Assembly (NCBI GenBank): GCA_035294325.1
Contig: DATGLE010000075.1
Span: 1 to 11,928 of the forward strand
From: DATGLE01 sp035294325
GTDB taxonomy: Bacteria > Chloroflexota > Ktedonobacteria > Ktedonobacterales > Ktedonobacteraceae
DNA: 11,928 bases
Reading direction: 5' to 3'
This document shows positions 1 to 7,713 of this stretch, one piece after another (within the stretch, counting starts at the first letter, position 1; each line of letters begins with the position of its first letter). A program made the position numbers and the translations under genes. Under the pieces are notes generated by a model that worked only from the letters and a program-made list of their open reading frames with translations, had not been told where the DNA came from and searched no databases.

Positions 1-45
1 GGTTTGGCCCTTAAAGTAGAGAGGATGTTATGTGCCAGCGGAAGG

Positions 46-2688
46 CTAGGCTCGCGCCTTCCTTGCCATCGTCAGGGCCTTATTGTAGGCTTCCATCGCC
101 TGCAAGTACTCCCCCTGGCGCATATAGGCATCGCCCAGGACACGATATCCCGCAGAATACTTTGGCGCCAGCTTTAACAGCGCACGCACGTTGCTGACGA
201 CTTCGCCAAGCAATTCGGGCGCGTTTCTGATTATGACGCGATACTCTTGCATCGCCTCGTCATAGTCGCCGACGAGCTGGTGCTGATAGCCCCTCACCAG
301 GCGCTGCTGATAACTCAGGTTGCCATCCGCTGCTTTCGCGATACGTTCGGCACTACGCCCCCGGCTGACAGAGAAACTATGCTCGCGCAAATTGCCTGAT
401 CTATGCTGCATGGGCTGCAAACGTACAGCCGGACGCCTCATCGTCGTCTCCAGCTCGCTCGCGAGCAGAGCTGACTGCGGCTCGCGCAAAAGGCCGGAAG
501 AGGACGGCGGCCTGCGAATAGATGCCGATACTGTGGCCTCGATATCAGTAAGATCCTCCGGCGGATTGACCATTGCCGCCGATGGCTGTGGCTCGAATAC
601 CGGGCCGGCGGCCATCTCACTCTGCGCCAGAGGTTGCACCTCGCGAGGGGCCGGCGGCGGAGCGGATGAAGGTTGCAGCGCTGCTACCCACTCGGGCAGA
701 GCAGAGAGCGGCTGCGATTCCATGCCGGATGCAGGCGCCGGCTGCTCAAAATTTCCAAGTTCGGCCAGCGCCTGGATCAATGATGGCTCCTCAGCAACTT
801 CCTGAATCTCAGGCTCGACGGGCGCAGCAGCTTCGGCTCCCTGCGCCTGGGCAACCTTCGAGAGCGAATGGGGTTCTAACGGCATGAATCCCTGCGCTTG
901 CAGGCCCCTCTCCAGCTCCTCCAACGTCACAATCGCGTCCTGTTCCTTCGCCTCGGCAAGTCCAGCCGCCGGCGTTGACCACGTTTCATAGTCTGCCTCA
1001 GGCTCCGGCTCATGTTCCTCTTGCGGCTGAACTTGAGGCCCGGCGGAAGAATGCTCTTGCTCCTCAGGGTGCCCGTTCTCTATGGTAGCGGCCCCCAGCG
1101 ACTTGAGCCACTCGGGGCCAAAGGAAAGCTGCTCCTCCTGTTCTTCACGCTGCTGAGCTTTAGCTGATGGCGCTTTTGCCTCCGCTTCCTCTTCTCGCGC
1201 GGATGGCAGGTCGAAGGCCACGGTTGCCGATGGCTGAGACGCAGGCTCCTCGGAGGATTTTTCATTGGAAGAGGGGGACAGGGCCGGGAACTCCCCGGCA
1301 AGTTGTTTCCGTTCGCCCTGAGTGAGCATGCTGAGCCAGGCGGGCGGAGCCGGCGCATCATCGGCTTTCGTGGAGGAAGCCCAGTTACCAGCAGTTTCTT
1401 CGCCCGGCTCCCCCAGGGCCTCCCAGGCACCCATACTCTCAAAGGTCGACTCTGGAAGCAGGTCACTCCATGACGGCTGCTGGCGCTCCTGCTGCGACTC
1501 CTGCGCGGTCTCACCCTGCGTCTCTCGCGACGCCTGCCATGCCTCGAACCGGGACTCGCCCGGCTCCGAAGGTGCGACGCTCGGCCCCGGTCCGCTCCAT
1601 CCATCAATCTGCGAGATGGCCCCGGTCATCTGATCGGCAACATCGAGGGATTGTGGCGCGGGTGGTGCCGCCGGTGATTTTTCTACCGCCCGCCAGGTGT
1701 CAGGGAAATCATCGCTCGTCCACACGGGCAATGAAGGCGCTGAGGAGCCATTCTCTTGCGGCCTGTCGGCGCCGTTGGTGCTGGCTACGGTCTCTGTCGC
1801 CCCCCGGTCGGCGAATGCATGCGCAGATGTAGATGCATTCAGAGCGCTGGCGGGGAAGGCGAGCGTCTTATCAGCATCCGCTACTGGCAGCGCTGCCGCC
1901 ATCTTCTGCGAGATCTCCAGGCCAACGGGTGACTTTCTGAGCAGCATGAGAAACGGATCATCGGGCCGGCTCGCCATCATGTCAGCGAAGAGATCCTGCG
2001 CCATCACAAGATCGGGATCAAGCGCTTCAACGCGCCGCAAGAGTTCCTGCGTTTTCTGTGGATCCCTGGGCGCAATAGCATAGGCCAGCAGGAGCAGGGC
2101 CTTGAGGCAGGAAGGAACCTCTTCAAGAATCTGTGTTGCCAGGCGCTCTACCTGATCGGTGAGACCTTCTCGCCAGTAGGCTTCCAGCAGTCCGGTGCGC
2201 GCGTCGATACGATCCGGGCTGCTAGCAAGCACAGCTTCCCATTCCTGAACGGCCTGCGGTAGAAGATCGCCGCGCATATACAGACGTGCGAGGCCCGCGC
2301 GCGAGAACATAAATCCTTGCTGCCCGACCTTCTCGCTCAGCTTGTTGAACTCCCGGCGGATCTGGCTATTGCCCCGGCTTAACTCATACGCTTGCTGATA
2401 GCAGTCCAGCGCCGTCTCGAAATCAGACCTGCGCTCGCTGATCAATGCGCGGTCACAGTAAGCGATCACATTCTCAGGATCGTTGGTCAGCACCCAATCA
2501 AAAGCCTGCTGCGCCTCATCCAGATGTCCCTGGGCAAGATAGACCTCGCCCAGCAAACGCTGGACCTCCAGCGACTCCGGGTACTGGCGCAGAATGCGCT
2601 GGCAACCCTCCAGGGCTTCATCGATGCGACCAGCGCTGATCGCATCCTCGGTTTCTTGCAAATGCTCGCGAAGCGTTGTTTGTACCAT
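46..2688 (-). CDS. TPR protein with long disordered middle region
   Basis: This 880-aa protein is probably a cytoplasmic scaffold or interaction protein; no catalytic domain is visible. Residues 1 to about 260 are helical with tetratricopeptide-like repeats (about 8-37, 42-71, 76-105, 130-159, 164-193). Each shows the usual small/large residue pattern and ends near P-E or P-D, for example VLTNDPEN. Residues about 265-780 are low-complexity and rich in Pro, Glu, Ser, Ala and Gln, so probably disordered. They carry recurring short Trp motifs (PAWLSML, PEWLKSL, PEWVAAL). Residues about 790-880 return to TPR (GDYDEAMQEY, GEYLQAMEAYNKAL). There is no signal peptide or membrane segment. The ATG at 2688 has only a weak upstream GGGA. 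The gene starts 53 bases after the M16 peptidase stop, so the two are probably co-transcribed. The specific partner and role are unknown. Confidence 0.9.
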   Translation of the reverse strand: MVQTTLREHLQETEDAISAGRIDEALEGCQRILRQYPESLEVQRLLGEVYLAQGHLDEAQQAFDWVLTNDPENVIAYCDRALISERRSDFETALDCYQQAYELSRGNSQIRREFNKLSEKVGQQGFMFSRAGLARLYMRGDLLPQAVQEWEAVLASSPDRIDARTGLLEAYWREGLTDQVERLATQILEEVPSCLKALLLLAYAIAPRDPQKTQELLRRVEALDPDLVMAQDLFADMMASRPDDPFLMLLRKSPVGLEISQKMAAALPVADADKTLAFPASALNASTSAHAFADRGATETVASTNGADRPQENGSSAPSLPVWTSDDFPDTWRAVEKSPAAPPAPQSLDVADQMTGAISQIDGWSGPGPSVAPSEPGESRFEAWQASRETQGETAQESQQERQQPSWSDLLPESTFESMGAWEALGEPGEETAGNWASSTKADDAPAPPAWLSMLTQGERKQLAGEFPALSPSSNEKSSEEPASQPSATVAFDLPSAREEEAEAKAPSAKAQQREEQEEQLSFGPEWLKSLGAATIENGHPEEQEHSSAGPQVQPQEEHEPEPEADYETWSTPAAGLAEAKEQDAIVTLEELERGLQAQGFMPLEPHSLSKVAQAQGAEAAAPVEPEIQEVAEEPSLIQALAELGNFEQPAPASGMESQPLSALPEWVAALQPSSAPPPAPREVQPLAQSEMAAGPVFEPQPSAAMVNPPEDLTDIEATVSASIRRPPSSSGLLREPQSALLASELETTMRRPAVRLQPMQHRSGNLREHSFSVSRGRSAERIAKAADGNLSYQQRLVRGYQHQLVGDYDEAMQEYRVIIRNAPELLGEVVSNVRALLKLAPKYSAGYRVLGDAYMRQGEYLQAMEAYNKALTMARKARA

Positions 2689-2741
2689 ATTCTTATCCCG
2701 CTTCTAATCCCGTAGCCGGGCTTGCCTCCATTCCTCCGACT

Positions 2742-4019
2742 TTACTTGCCAATCAGTAACGCACCAAATTCCGCTGCCCGCTGCGGATCATCGGGGCCGA
2801 TGATCGCCAGGCGGCGCCACTCTGGAGTAAAGCAGGTTTGCGCCACACGCTGAATGTCGTCAGCAGAGACAGCATCTACGCGCGCTATTACATCATCTAT
2901 ATCCTGCACACGATTTCGCAGGCATTCCTGGCTCCCCAACCAGGAAGCTACTTGCTGAGTACCTTCCAGGCCGAGCAGAATACTTCCGCGCACATACGCC
3001 TTGATGCGCGCAAGCTCGTCGCCCGGCACAGCTTCATCACAGAGTCGCGTCAATTCAACGACGATAGCCCTCACCGCATCCTGTGCATGAGAAGGATCGA
3101 CGCCTGCGCTTACCACAAGATTGCCGGTCTCGTGATAACTGTTGAAGTAACTACCGATGTCATACGCCAGGCCCTGCTCTTCGCGCAGCGATTGAAAGAG
3201 CCGCGAACTCATGCCATCCCCGAGCAGAGCATTGAGCGTCAGCAAGGAGTAGTAATCGGGAGCATCATGCGCCACACCTAACGTCGCCAGGCAAATATTT
3301 GTTTGCTCCGTGGCCTTCTGGATCATGCGTACCGGCGGCACGTCGCGCGGAGGCAGGCTCTCAGCCCAGCGAGGAAGATCACGCGCCTCCCAATCACCGA
3401 ACAGGCCCTCGGTCAGATGCCAGATCTCTTCGGGATCGATATTGCCTGCGACGCTGATCACGAGTGCATTGGGCCGGTAGCAGGCATGCAGAAAATCAAG
3501 CAACTGCTGCCGCTGCATGCGCGCTACCGTCTCCAGGGATCCCGCGTCATCCCTGCCTAACGGCAAGCCAGGCCACATCGTTTCATCGATCAGCAGATTT
3601 ACCCACTCCTGCGGATCATCCTGAGTCGCGCTCAACTCTTCGATAATAACGCTGCGCTCCTTCTCGACCTCGACGGGATCAAAGAGCGGATAGCGCACCA
3701 TGTCGGCCAGCACGCGCATCACTACCGGCAGATACTCAGCCGGGACACGAGCGGTATAGCTGGTCAACTCCTTGCTCGTGCTGCCATTAAAAACCCCGCC
3801 AACCCCCTCTATGGCCTCGGAGACCAGTCGCGCTGTCGGGTAATGGCGCGAGCCTTTGAAAAGCATATGTTCGATATAGTGAGATGCTCCTGCTATGGCG
3901 TCGGGTTCATAGCGCGAACCAACGCTGAAAAAAAAGGCAACGCTGGCAGAACGCATACCGGGCATTTGAGTAGTAAGCAGACGTAATCCACCAGGCAGCA
4001 CAAAGCGCTCGTAATTCAT
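2742..4019 (-). CDS. M16 family zinc metallopeptidase (processing-peptidase-like)
   Basis: This is a 425-aa single-unit M16B peptidase, the usual length for bacterial relatives of the mitochondrial processing peptidase beta subunit. The inverted zinc motif HxxEH is present as HYIEH (His47, Glu50, His51). The distal zinc ligand is probably Glu128 in VIIEEL, at the expected spacing of about 77 residues, with a second conserved Glu at 121. The C-terminal half carries the family signature SSRLFQSLREEQGLAY, which supplies the Arg/Tyr pair (about Arg279 and Tyr286) that binds substrate in this family. The catalytic set is therefore intact. No signal peptide is seen, so it is likely cytoplasmic. Its natural substrate cannot be told from sequence. 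The ATG at 4019 follows a GGGGA about five bases upstream, and a good promoter lies 125-153 bases upstream. It probably leads an operon with the TPR gene. Confidence 0.95.
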   Translation of the reverse strand: MNYERFVLPGGLRLLTTQMPGMRSASVAFFFSVGSRYEPDAIAGASHYIEHMLFKGSRHYPTARLVSEAIEGVGGVFNGSTSKELTSYTARVPAEYLPVVMRVLADMVRYPLFDPVEVEKERSVIIEELSATQDDPQEWVNLLIDETMWPGLPLGRDDAGSLETVARMQRQQLLDFLHACYRPNALVISVAGNIDPEEIWHLTEGLFGDWEARDLPRWAESLPPRDVPPVRMIQKATEQTNICLATLGVAHDAPDYYSLLTLNALLGDGMSSRLFQSLREEQGLAYDIGSYFNSYHETGNLVVSAGVDPSHAQDAVRAIVVELTRLCDEAVPGDELARIKAYVRGSILLGLEGTQQVASWLGSQECLRNRVQDIDDVIARVDAVSADDIQRVAQTCFTPEWRRLAIIGPDDPQRAAEFGALLIGK

Positions 4020-4143
4020 AAAGTCCCCGGTCCAGGACCAATTCCCCTGAAAAAGTCCCCCGCTTGCAGCTCTATCACTCCTGCACTTCTACCGCGAGGG
4101 AACTTACCATCGAACCACTCAGGATTCCAGATTGCCTCGCAAC

Positions 4144-4172
4144 ATTATAGACGGTTTCCCCTCGCGTAGCAA
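4144..4172 (-). promoter_or_regulatory. Sigma-70-type promoter for the M16 peptidase gene
   Basis: Read on the minus strand, a TTGCTA -35 box (4167-4172) is separated by exactly 17 bases from a perfect TATAAT -10 box (4144-4149). The predicted transcript would start near 4137, leaving a leader of about 118 bases before the M16 ATG. The promoter lies downstream of the zinc-ribbon stop at 4233, so the M16-TPR pair can be expressed independently of that gene. Confidence 0.6.
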
Positions 4173-4232
4173 CAGGGCGCAAAGAGAGAAGGAGAAAAGT
4201 AGCCAATTTGGGTGCCCGGCCGTCTCATCCGG

Positions 4233-5129
4233 CTACAGGCCAATGTCGTTCGCCAGTTCTCCTAAATCGCCGAGCAAACCCTCATCACGATGGTGGTGGC
4301 GATAGCCATAGCCCATATCGCCTTCCACACGATTTTCGATGCTATTCTCAATGCCGTGCAGCAGCATCTCGCCGCCGATCACGGCAGCCGCACCGCCCAG
4401 CGCGCCCATAGCCAGCTGGCCTCCGCTACCCTGCAAAAATCCACCCGGGCCACCCTGCTGACCCGCAGCAGGCATATTGGCCGGGGTCGGTACAATGCCT
4501 GCGAGACTCGTGTGGCAACTGAGGCAGCTCGGCGTTCCCAGAGGCGCCATCGCCATACACGTCGGGCAGCGCAGAACCATTGGCCCCTGGCCCATCATCG
4601 GCTGCGCCTGGTAGCCACCCGCCTGCCCATATTGCTGCGCGTACTGTGGCTGACCATATTGCTGCGGATATTGCTGATAGGGTGGCGGAGGGGGAGGAGG
4701 ATATTGCCCCGACTGCATCGAGGCTGTTTGCGCGGCTCCGACACCCATCGGGCTGCCACAATGCCCACAAAATCTGACGCCCGGCGCGTTCTGCTGCCCG
4801 CAACTGGTACAGAAAGCTGACGCTTGCGCGGGCTGCGATACGCTGCCACCGCGCATATCATGGCCGCAGTTCGTACAGAATGCGCTGCTTGATGGCACCT
4901 CCGCCTGACACGCAGGACACATACGCATGGCAGAGGCCGCACCGAGCGCCGCACCACAATGTACACAGAAGGCGGCCCCAGGCGCCACCTCTCCATTACA
5001 ACGCGGGCAGGCATTCACAGGAACGGACTGATTGCTTACCGGTGCGCCCGTAGCCTGTACCCGCGTACCACAATGGGGGCAAAATTTCTTTCCAGTGACA
5101 TCGGCGCCGCAGGATACGCAGCTTGTCAT
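4233..5129 (-). CDS. Multi-zinc-ribbon protein with Gly-rich C-terminal segment
   Basis: This 298-aa protein has five zinc-ribbon knuckle pairs and 20 cysteines, all in CxxC pairs: Cys4/7/17/20, 41/44/55/58, 71/74/85/88, 107/110/121/124 and 188/191/202/205. They resemble the DZR/zinc-ribbon domains of bacterial adaptor proteins. Between ribbons four and five lies a Pro/Tyr/Gln-rich linker (about 141-180, with seven prolines in a row and YPQQYGQ repeats). After the last ribbon comes a Gly-rich stretch, then a hydrophobic Gly/Ala segment (about 238-258, MGALGGAAAVIGG). That segment could pack against or insert in membrane. A His-rich turn (YRHHHRDEG) and a short amphipathic tail (GLLGDLGELANDIGL) follow. 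No enzyme domain is visible. The start is firm: AAGGAG lies 6 bases before the ATG. The function is unknown; protein-protein or nucleic-acid contact is the usual role of such ribbons. Confidence 0.9.
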   Translation of the reverse strand: MTSCVSCGADVTGKKFCPHCGTRVQATGAPVSNQSVPVNACPRCNGEVAPGAAFCVHCGAALGAASAMRMCPACQAEVPSSSAFCTNCGHDMRGGSVSQPAQASAFCTSCGQQNAPGVRFCGHCGSPMGVGAAQTASMQSGQYPPPPPPPYQQYPQQYGQPQYAQQYGQAGGYQAQPMMGQGPMVLRCPTCMAMAPLGTPSCLSCHTSLAGIVPTPANMPAAGQQGGPGGFLQGSGGQLAMGALGGAAAVIGGEMLLHGIENSIENRVEGDMGYGYRHHHRDEGLLGDLGELANDIGL

Positions 5130-5135
5130 TTATTT

Positions 5136-5141
5136 CTCCTT
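5136..5141 (-). promoter_or_regulatory. Ribosome binding site of the zinc-ribbon gene
   Basis: On the minus strand, AAGGAG sits 6 bases before the ATG at 5129. It is the strongest Shine-Dalgarno match among the minus-strand genes here and fixes that start. Confidence 0.7.
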
Positions 5142-5205
5142 CTCGATAGTCATTTAAAAGTCGTGGTATGATCCGTGCGTACACCGCCCTACTATCATTA
5201 AACGC

Positions 5206-5211
5206 ATTGTA
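5206..5211 (-). promoter_or_regulatory. Possible extended -10 promoter for the zinc-ribbon gene
   Basis: On the minus strand, TACAAT is preceded by TGC, giving an extended -10 element (TGCTACAAT). There is no convincing -35 box at 16-18 bases. Transcription would start near 5199, leaving a leader of about 70 bases. Confidence 0.4.
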
Positions 5212-5289
5212 GCATAGTTTGTATCATCATCATTTAAGAGTTTGTCTGATTTCCTCTCGGCACTTGCTCACGCCTGCGGCGCTCGCGTG

Positions 5290-5348
5290 AGAGAGAGTGT
5301 TTTGCGAAAATATGCGCGGAGCGTATATTTTCGCAAAACACTCTCTCT
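5290..5348. repeat. Near-perfect 28-bp inverted repeat (long hairpin)
   Basis: Arms 5290-5317 and 5321-5348 are reverse complements over 28 bases with one mismatch (G5314 opposite T5324, a wobble pair in RNA). They are separated by only GGA. Two further wobble pairs could extend the base of the stem. Each arm contains its own small symmetric core, TTTTGCGAAAA or TTTTCGCAAAA. There is no T-tract on either side. Possible roles are an mRNA-stabilising or RNase III-processed 3' structure for the E1 transcript, a two-way transcription barrier, or a copy of a dispersed palindromic element. Confidence 0.9.
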
Positions 5349-5352
5349 TGCT

Positions 5353-5384
5353 GGCGTGGCTTCGCCGCGCGACTATCCAGCCAG
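5353..5384. repeat. GC hairpin motif, copy 1
   Basis: GCGTGGC-TTC-GCCGCGC (5354-5370) forms a 7-bp stem with one G-T pair and a 3-base loop. It is followed by GACTATCCAGCCAG. The whole resembles the segment at 5468-5496, which has the same stem with loop TCC followed by TACTCTGCCAG. The two copies are in the same orientation and about 115 bases apart. Confidence 0.6.
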
Positions 5385-5467
5385 AGTGAGTGAGCGCTGA
5401 TGCTTGCCCTGGAGAGCGTTGTGCGCGACAGACACTGCGCCTGTTGTGCACATCATTACCCATGCCC

Positions 5468-5496
5468 GGCGCGGCTCCGCCGCGCTACTCTGCCAG
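5468..5496. repeat. GC hairpin motif, copy 2, overlapping the E1 stop
   Basis: GCGCGGC-TCC-GCCGCGC (5469-5485) is a perfect 7-bp stem with a 3-base loop. Its right edge shares one base with the E1 stop codon (TAG, minus strand, 5485-5487), so the hairpin starts as translation ends. There is no T-run after it, so simple intrinsic termination is unlikely. Confidence 0.6.
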
Positions 5497-7647
5497 TAAC
5501 TCCTCGATCTTCTCCTCAATGGTCTGCGCCGTCGGGTAGAAAGCCGATTCCTCCGGCTCGTTGTAGGGTGCGGCGGGTGCCTTCACAGCGGAGATGAAGG
5601 CCGGAGTGCCATCTAAATCGTAGAAACAGTGCTCGACAATCCACGAATGGACGTGCCTGCCAAAGCTCGTTAGATCGGCCTCCTCCGTCACTACGATCAC
5701 GCGATTTGCCTCCTTGACAGCAGCGGCGACGGCCTCCTCATCGAAAGGTGCCAGCGTGCGCAGATCGACGATCTCGATGGCCCCACCCTCCCGTCCTACG
5801 ACGTTGGCAGCGGCAGTGCATGCCTCCAACACCATCGTACCCCAGGCGATAATCGCGATGCTGCTCGGCCCCTCGCCGATACGCAGCCGCCTGGCCTTCC
5901 CTATCGGCAGCGTATAGTAGCCATCGGGAACGTCCCAGTACTCCGCCATAGCGGCAATGAGCCTGCCATCCTTATCCTTCGGCGGCTCCGAGCGGTAGAG
6001 ACGACCACGCTCCAGAAAGGTAACGGGCGATTGCGAGCGCGCCGCCTCCAGCAAAAGACCCTTGGCATCAAACGGCGTCGCGGGGCAGATGGTAATCATG
6101 CCGGGTATGCAGGTAAACCACTGCTCGCCGGCGTTGGAGTGCCCGAAGGCGCCACCGCCCGCACCACCGCTGGAAATGGGACCGCCGCCGCCGCTCCCCG
6201 ATTTGGTACGGATGATAAGCGGCACCTTCCAGTCACCAAAGCTTTGATAGGAGATGCGCGCCGCCAGGCGAATCGTCTGCGCCGCCGACTGGTGATAATC
6301 AACGAATTGAATTTCCGCGCAGCGCGCCCTGCCATCTTTCATGCCGGCCCCGGCAACGATACCGATAATCAACTGCTCGTTAAGCGGACTGCTGATTGCC
6401 CGTCCGGGAAACTGCGTGACCAGCGAGGCAGTAGCACCGAATACGCCGCCCTTCGGGCTGCCAACATCCTCACCATAGACGAAGAAATCAGGATCGCGCT
6501 GCGCCAGTTCGACCAGCGCCTCGTTGATCGCGCTGAGCATCGTCACCATGCGCTTCTTGCCGCGCGGAATATTCTCGCGCCACTCCGGTACGTAGAGCAC
6601 ATGCTGCATCACACGATCCGGCGTCGGTTCTGGCTCTTGAAGCACCTCACGCTCGATTTGCTCCAGTTCGGCGCGCACCTCTTTGCGTATGCGCTCGATA
6701 TCGTCTTCTTGCAACTGTCCCTGCTCGACGAGCCAGCGCCCGAAATTTTTCACGGGATCTTTGGTCGCCTTTGTTAGCTCGATTTCTTCTTTTTTGCGAT
6801 AGGATCGAATATCGGTGCTGCTGGAATGTGGATCGAGCAGCCCCAGGCGCAGATGCATGAATGCTGGCCCCTGGCCGGAGCGGATATGCCCGGCGAGGCG
6901 GCGCGTCGCCTCATAGGTTGCGATTACATTCGTTCCATCGACTTCCTCGGCATAGACGCCTCCGCCCCTGGCCCACTCCACAAGCGAGCCGGCCCATTGG
7001 ATCTGCGAGGGTGCGGTGATGGCCCAGCCGTTATCTTCAATTATCATCAGGACAGGAAGTCGATGCACCGCCGATTGACGAAACAACACATGGAAATCGT
7101 TGGTTGCCGCGCCGCCGTCACCAGTGGTTGAGAGGATCAGTTCCGGCTCCTGATGCCACTTGAGCGAGAAGCCAATACCCCCGGCGAAAGGTGTCAGCCC
7201 GGCCACTTCACTAAAGCCGGGCAGGATACGATGGCGCCTACTGCTGTAATGGGAGGGCATATTACGACCGGAGCACATGGGACCAGTAACCCGTGAATAG
7301 GCTTCGCGCAGGGGACCATACTTATCGCCGGTGCGTTGCAGCCATGCCGCCAGGTCGCGGTAATATAACGCAAGCCAATCATTTTCATTGAGTGCGGCCA
7401 CAACCGCCGCCATACTTTCATGGCCGGCGCAACCGATGTAGAAAGGAAATTTCCCCTGCGTTTTACGAGTCTTCAATAAATCGTTCATTACTCTCGCTGT
7501 TACCATAGTGCGGTACAGCGCGATGACATCTAGCGACTCTGCTAGACGACCAGCTTCCGTAACCTGGATATTGACTGTCATTCTGCTCTTGCCTCCATGA
7601 AAGTCTACGTTGACGTTCTGGGCCTCGATTGACATTCCGGGTTCCAT
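5485..7647 (-). CDS. Fused alpha/beta E1 component, 2-oxoisovalerate (branched-chain 2-oxo acid) dehydrogenase type
   Basis: This thiamine diphosphate (ThDP) enzyme would decarboxylate a 2-oxo acid and pass the acyl group to an E2 lipoyl domain. Both E1 subunits are in one 720-aa chain (residues counted from the ATG at 7647). The alpha half is about 40-335: GRNMPSHYS near 128, the ThDP motif GDG (176-178) through EDN (204-206), and PHSS with the conserved loop His at 274. The beta half is about 366-720: GEDVG, PLNEQ with probable catalytic Glu424, EIQFVDYHQSAAQ, active-site His503 in GHSN, and DLRTLAPFD. GRNMPSHYS resembles branched-chain rather than pyruvate E1, but substrate is not certain. 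A Gly/Ser-rich insert (about 483-500) precedes His503. The ATG at 7647 is preferred because GAGGAAAG is well spaced; a GTG at 7653 is too close to it. No E2 or E3 gene is in the window. Confidence 0.9.
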   Translation of the reverse strand: MEPGMSIEAQNVNVDFHGGKSRMTVNIQVTEAGRLAESLDVIALYRTMVTARVMNDLLKTRKTQGKFPFYIGCAGHESMAAVVAALNENDWLALYYRDLAAWLQRTGDKYGPLREAYSRVTGPMCSGRNMPSHYSSRRHRILPGFSEVAGLTPFAGGIGFSLKWHQEPELILSTTGDGGAATNDFHVLFRQSAVHRLPVLMIIEDNGWAITAPSQIQWAGSLVEWARGGGVYAEEVDGTNVIATYEATRRLAGHIRSGQGPAFMHLRLGLLDPHSSSTDIRSYRKKEEIELTKATKDPVKNFGRWLVEQGQLQEDDIERIRKEVRAELEQIEREVLQEPEPTPDRVMQHVLYVPEWRENIPRGKKRMVTMLSAINEALVELAQRDPDFFVYGEDVGSPKGGVFGATASLVTQFPGRAISSPLNEQLIIGIVAGAGMKDGRARCAEIQFVDYHQSAAQTIRLAARISYQSFGDWKVPLIIRTKSGSGGGGPISSGGAGGGAFGHSNAGEQWFTCIPGMITICPATPFDAKGLLLEAARSQSPVTFLERGRLYRSEPPKDKDGRLIAAMAEYWDVPDGYYTLPIGKARRLRIGEGPSSIAIIAWGTMVLEACTAAANVVGREGGAIEIVDLRTLAPFDEEAVAAAVKEANRVIVVTEEADLTSFGRHVHSWIVEHCFYDLDGTPAFISAVKAPAAPYNEPEESAFYPTAQTIEEKIEELLAE

Positions 7648-7687
7648 GCGCACCTTTCCTCACATTACTCACCCATCATTGTGACGA

Positions 7688-7706
7688 CTCCCCAACCACC
7701 AGGGAG
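7688..7706 (-). repeat. Possible right-end hairpin of an IS200/IS605-type remnant
   Basis: Just past the TnpB-remnant stop, CTCCC (7688-7692) and GGGAG (7702-7706) can pair around a 9-base loop. The motif CGACTCC occurs on both sides (7685-7691 and 7726-7732). Subterminal hairpins close to the tnpB stop are normal at the right end of this family, where the guide RNA also ends. The stem is short, so this is tentative. Confidence 0.35.
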
Positions 7707-7713
7707 GAGCTTC

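Larger units (their letters stand above)
5130..5484. other. Hairpin-rich intergenic region of 355 bases
   Basis: This stretch between the fused E1 stop and the zinc-ribbon start holds no credible gene. From high to low coordinate it contains a hairpin touching the E1 stop (5469-5485), a related hairpin (5354-5370), a very long inverted repeat (5290-5348), a smaller hairpin (5267-5291: CTCACGC and GCGTGAG around an 11-base loop) and the zinc-ribbon promoter and leader. None of the stems is followed by a run of Ts, so none is a textbook intrinsic terminator. A 77-codon minus-strand frame (5230-5463) runs through the repeats and is not supported as a gene. Confidence 0.75.

Noticed and set aside
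320..805. 161-codon plus-strand open frame
   Set aside because: It lies opposite the Pro/Ala/Glu-rich part of the TPR gene and gives only low-complexity protein; it is a by-product of GC-rich codons.
1080..1607. 175-codon minus-strand frame, Arg/Ser/Pro-rich
   Set aside because: It is an alternative frame inside the TPR gene with no domain signature.
5290..5348. Intrinsic terminator
   Set aside because: The stem is strong, but neither strand has a T-run after it, so it is recorded as a repeat.
5418..5449. Two GTTGTGC copies 25 bases apart as a CRISPR-like or operator pair
   Set aside because: The repeats are only 7 bases long and occur twice, which is expected by chance.
5230..5463. 77-codon minus-strand frame
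   Set aside because: It reads through the inverted repeats and has no ribosome binding site; the protein is an artefact of the palindrome.
6031..6777. 248-codon plus-strand frame
   Set aside because: It is antisense to the well-supported fused E1 gene and shows no recognisable motif or ribosome binding site.
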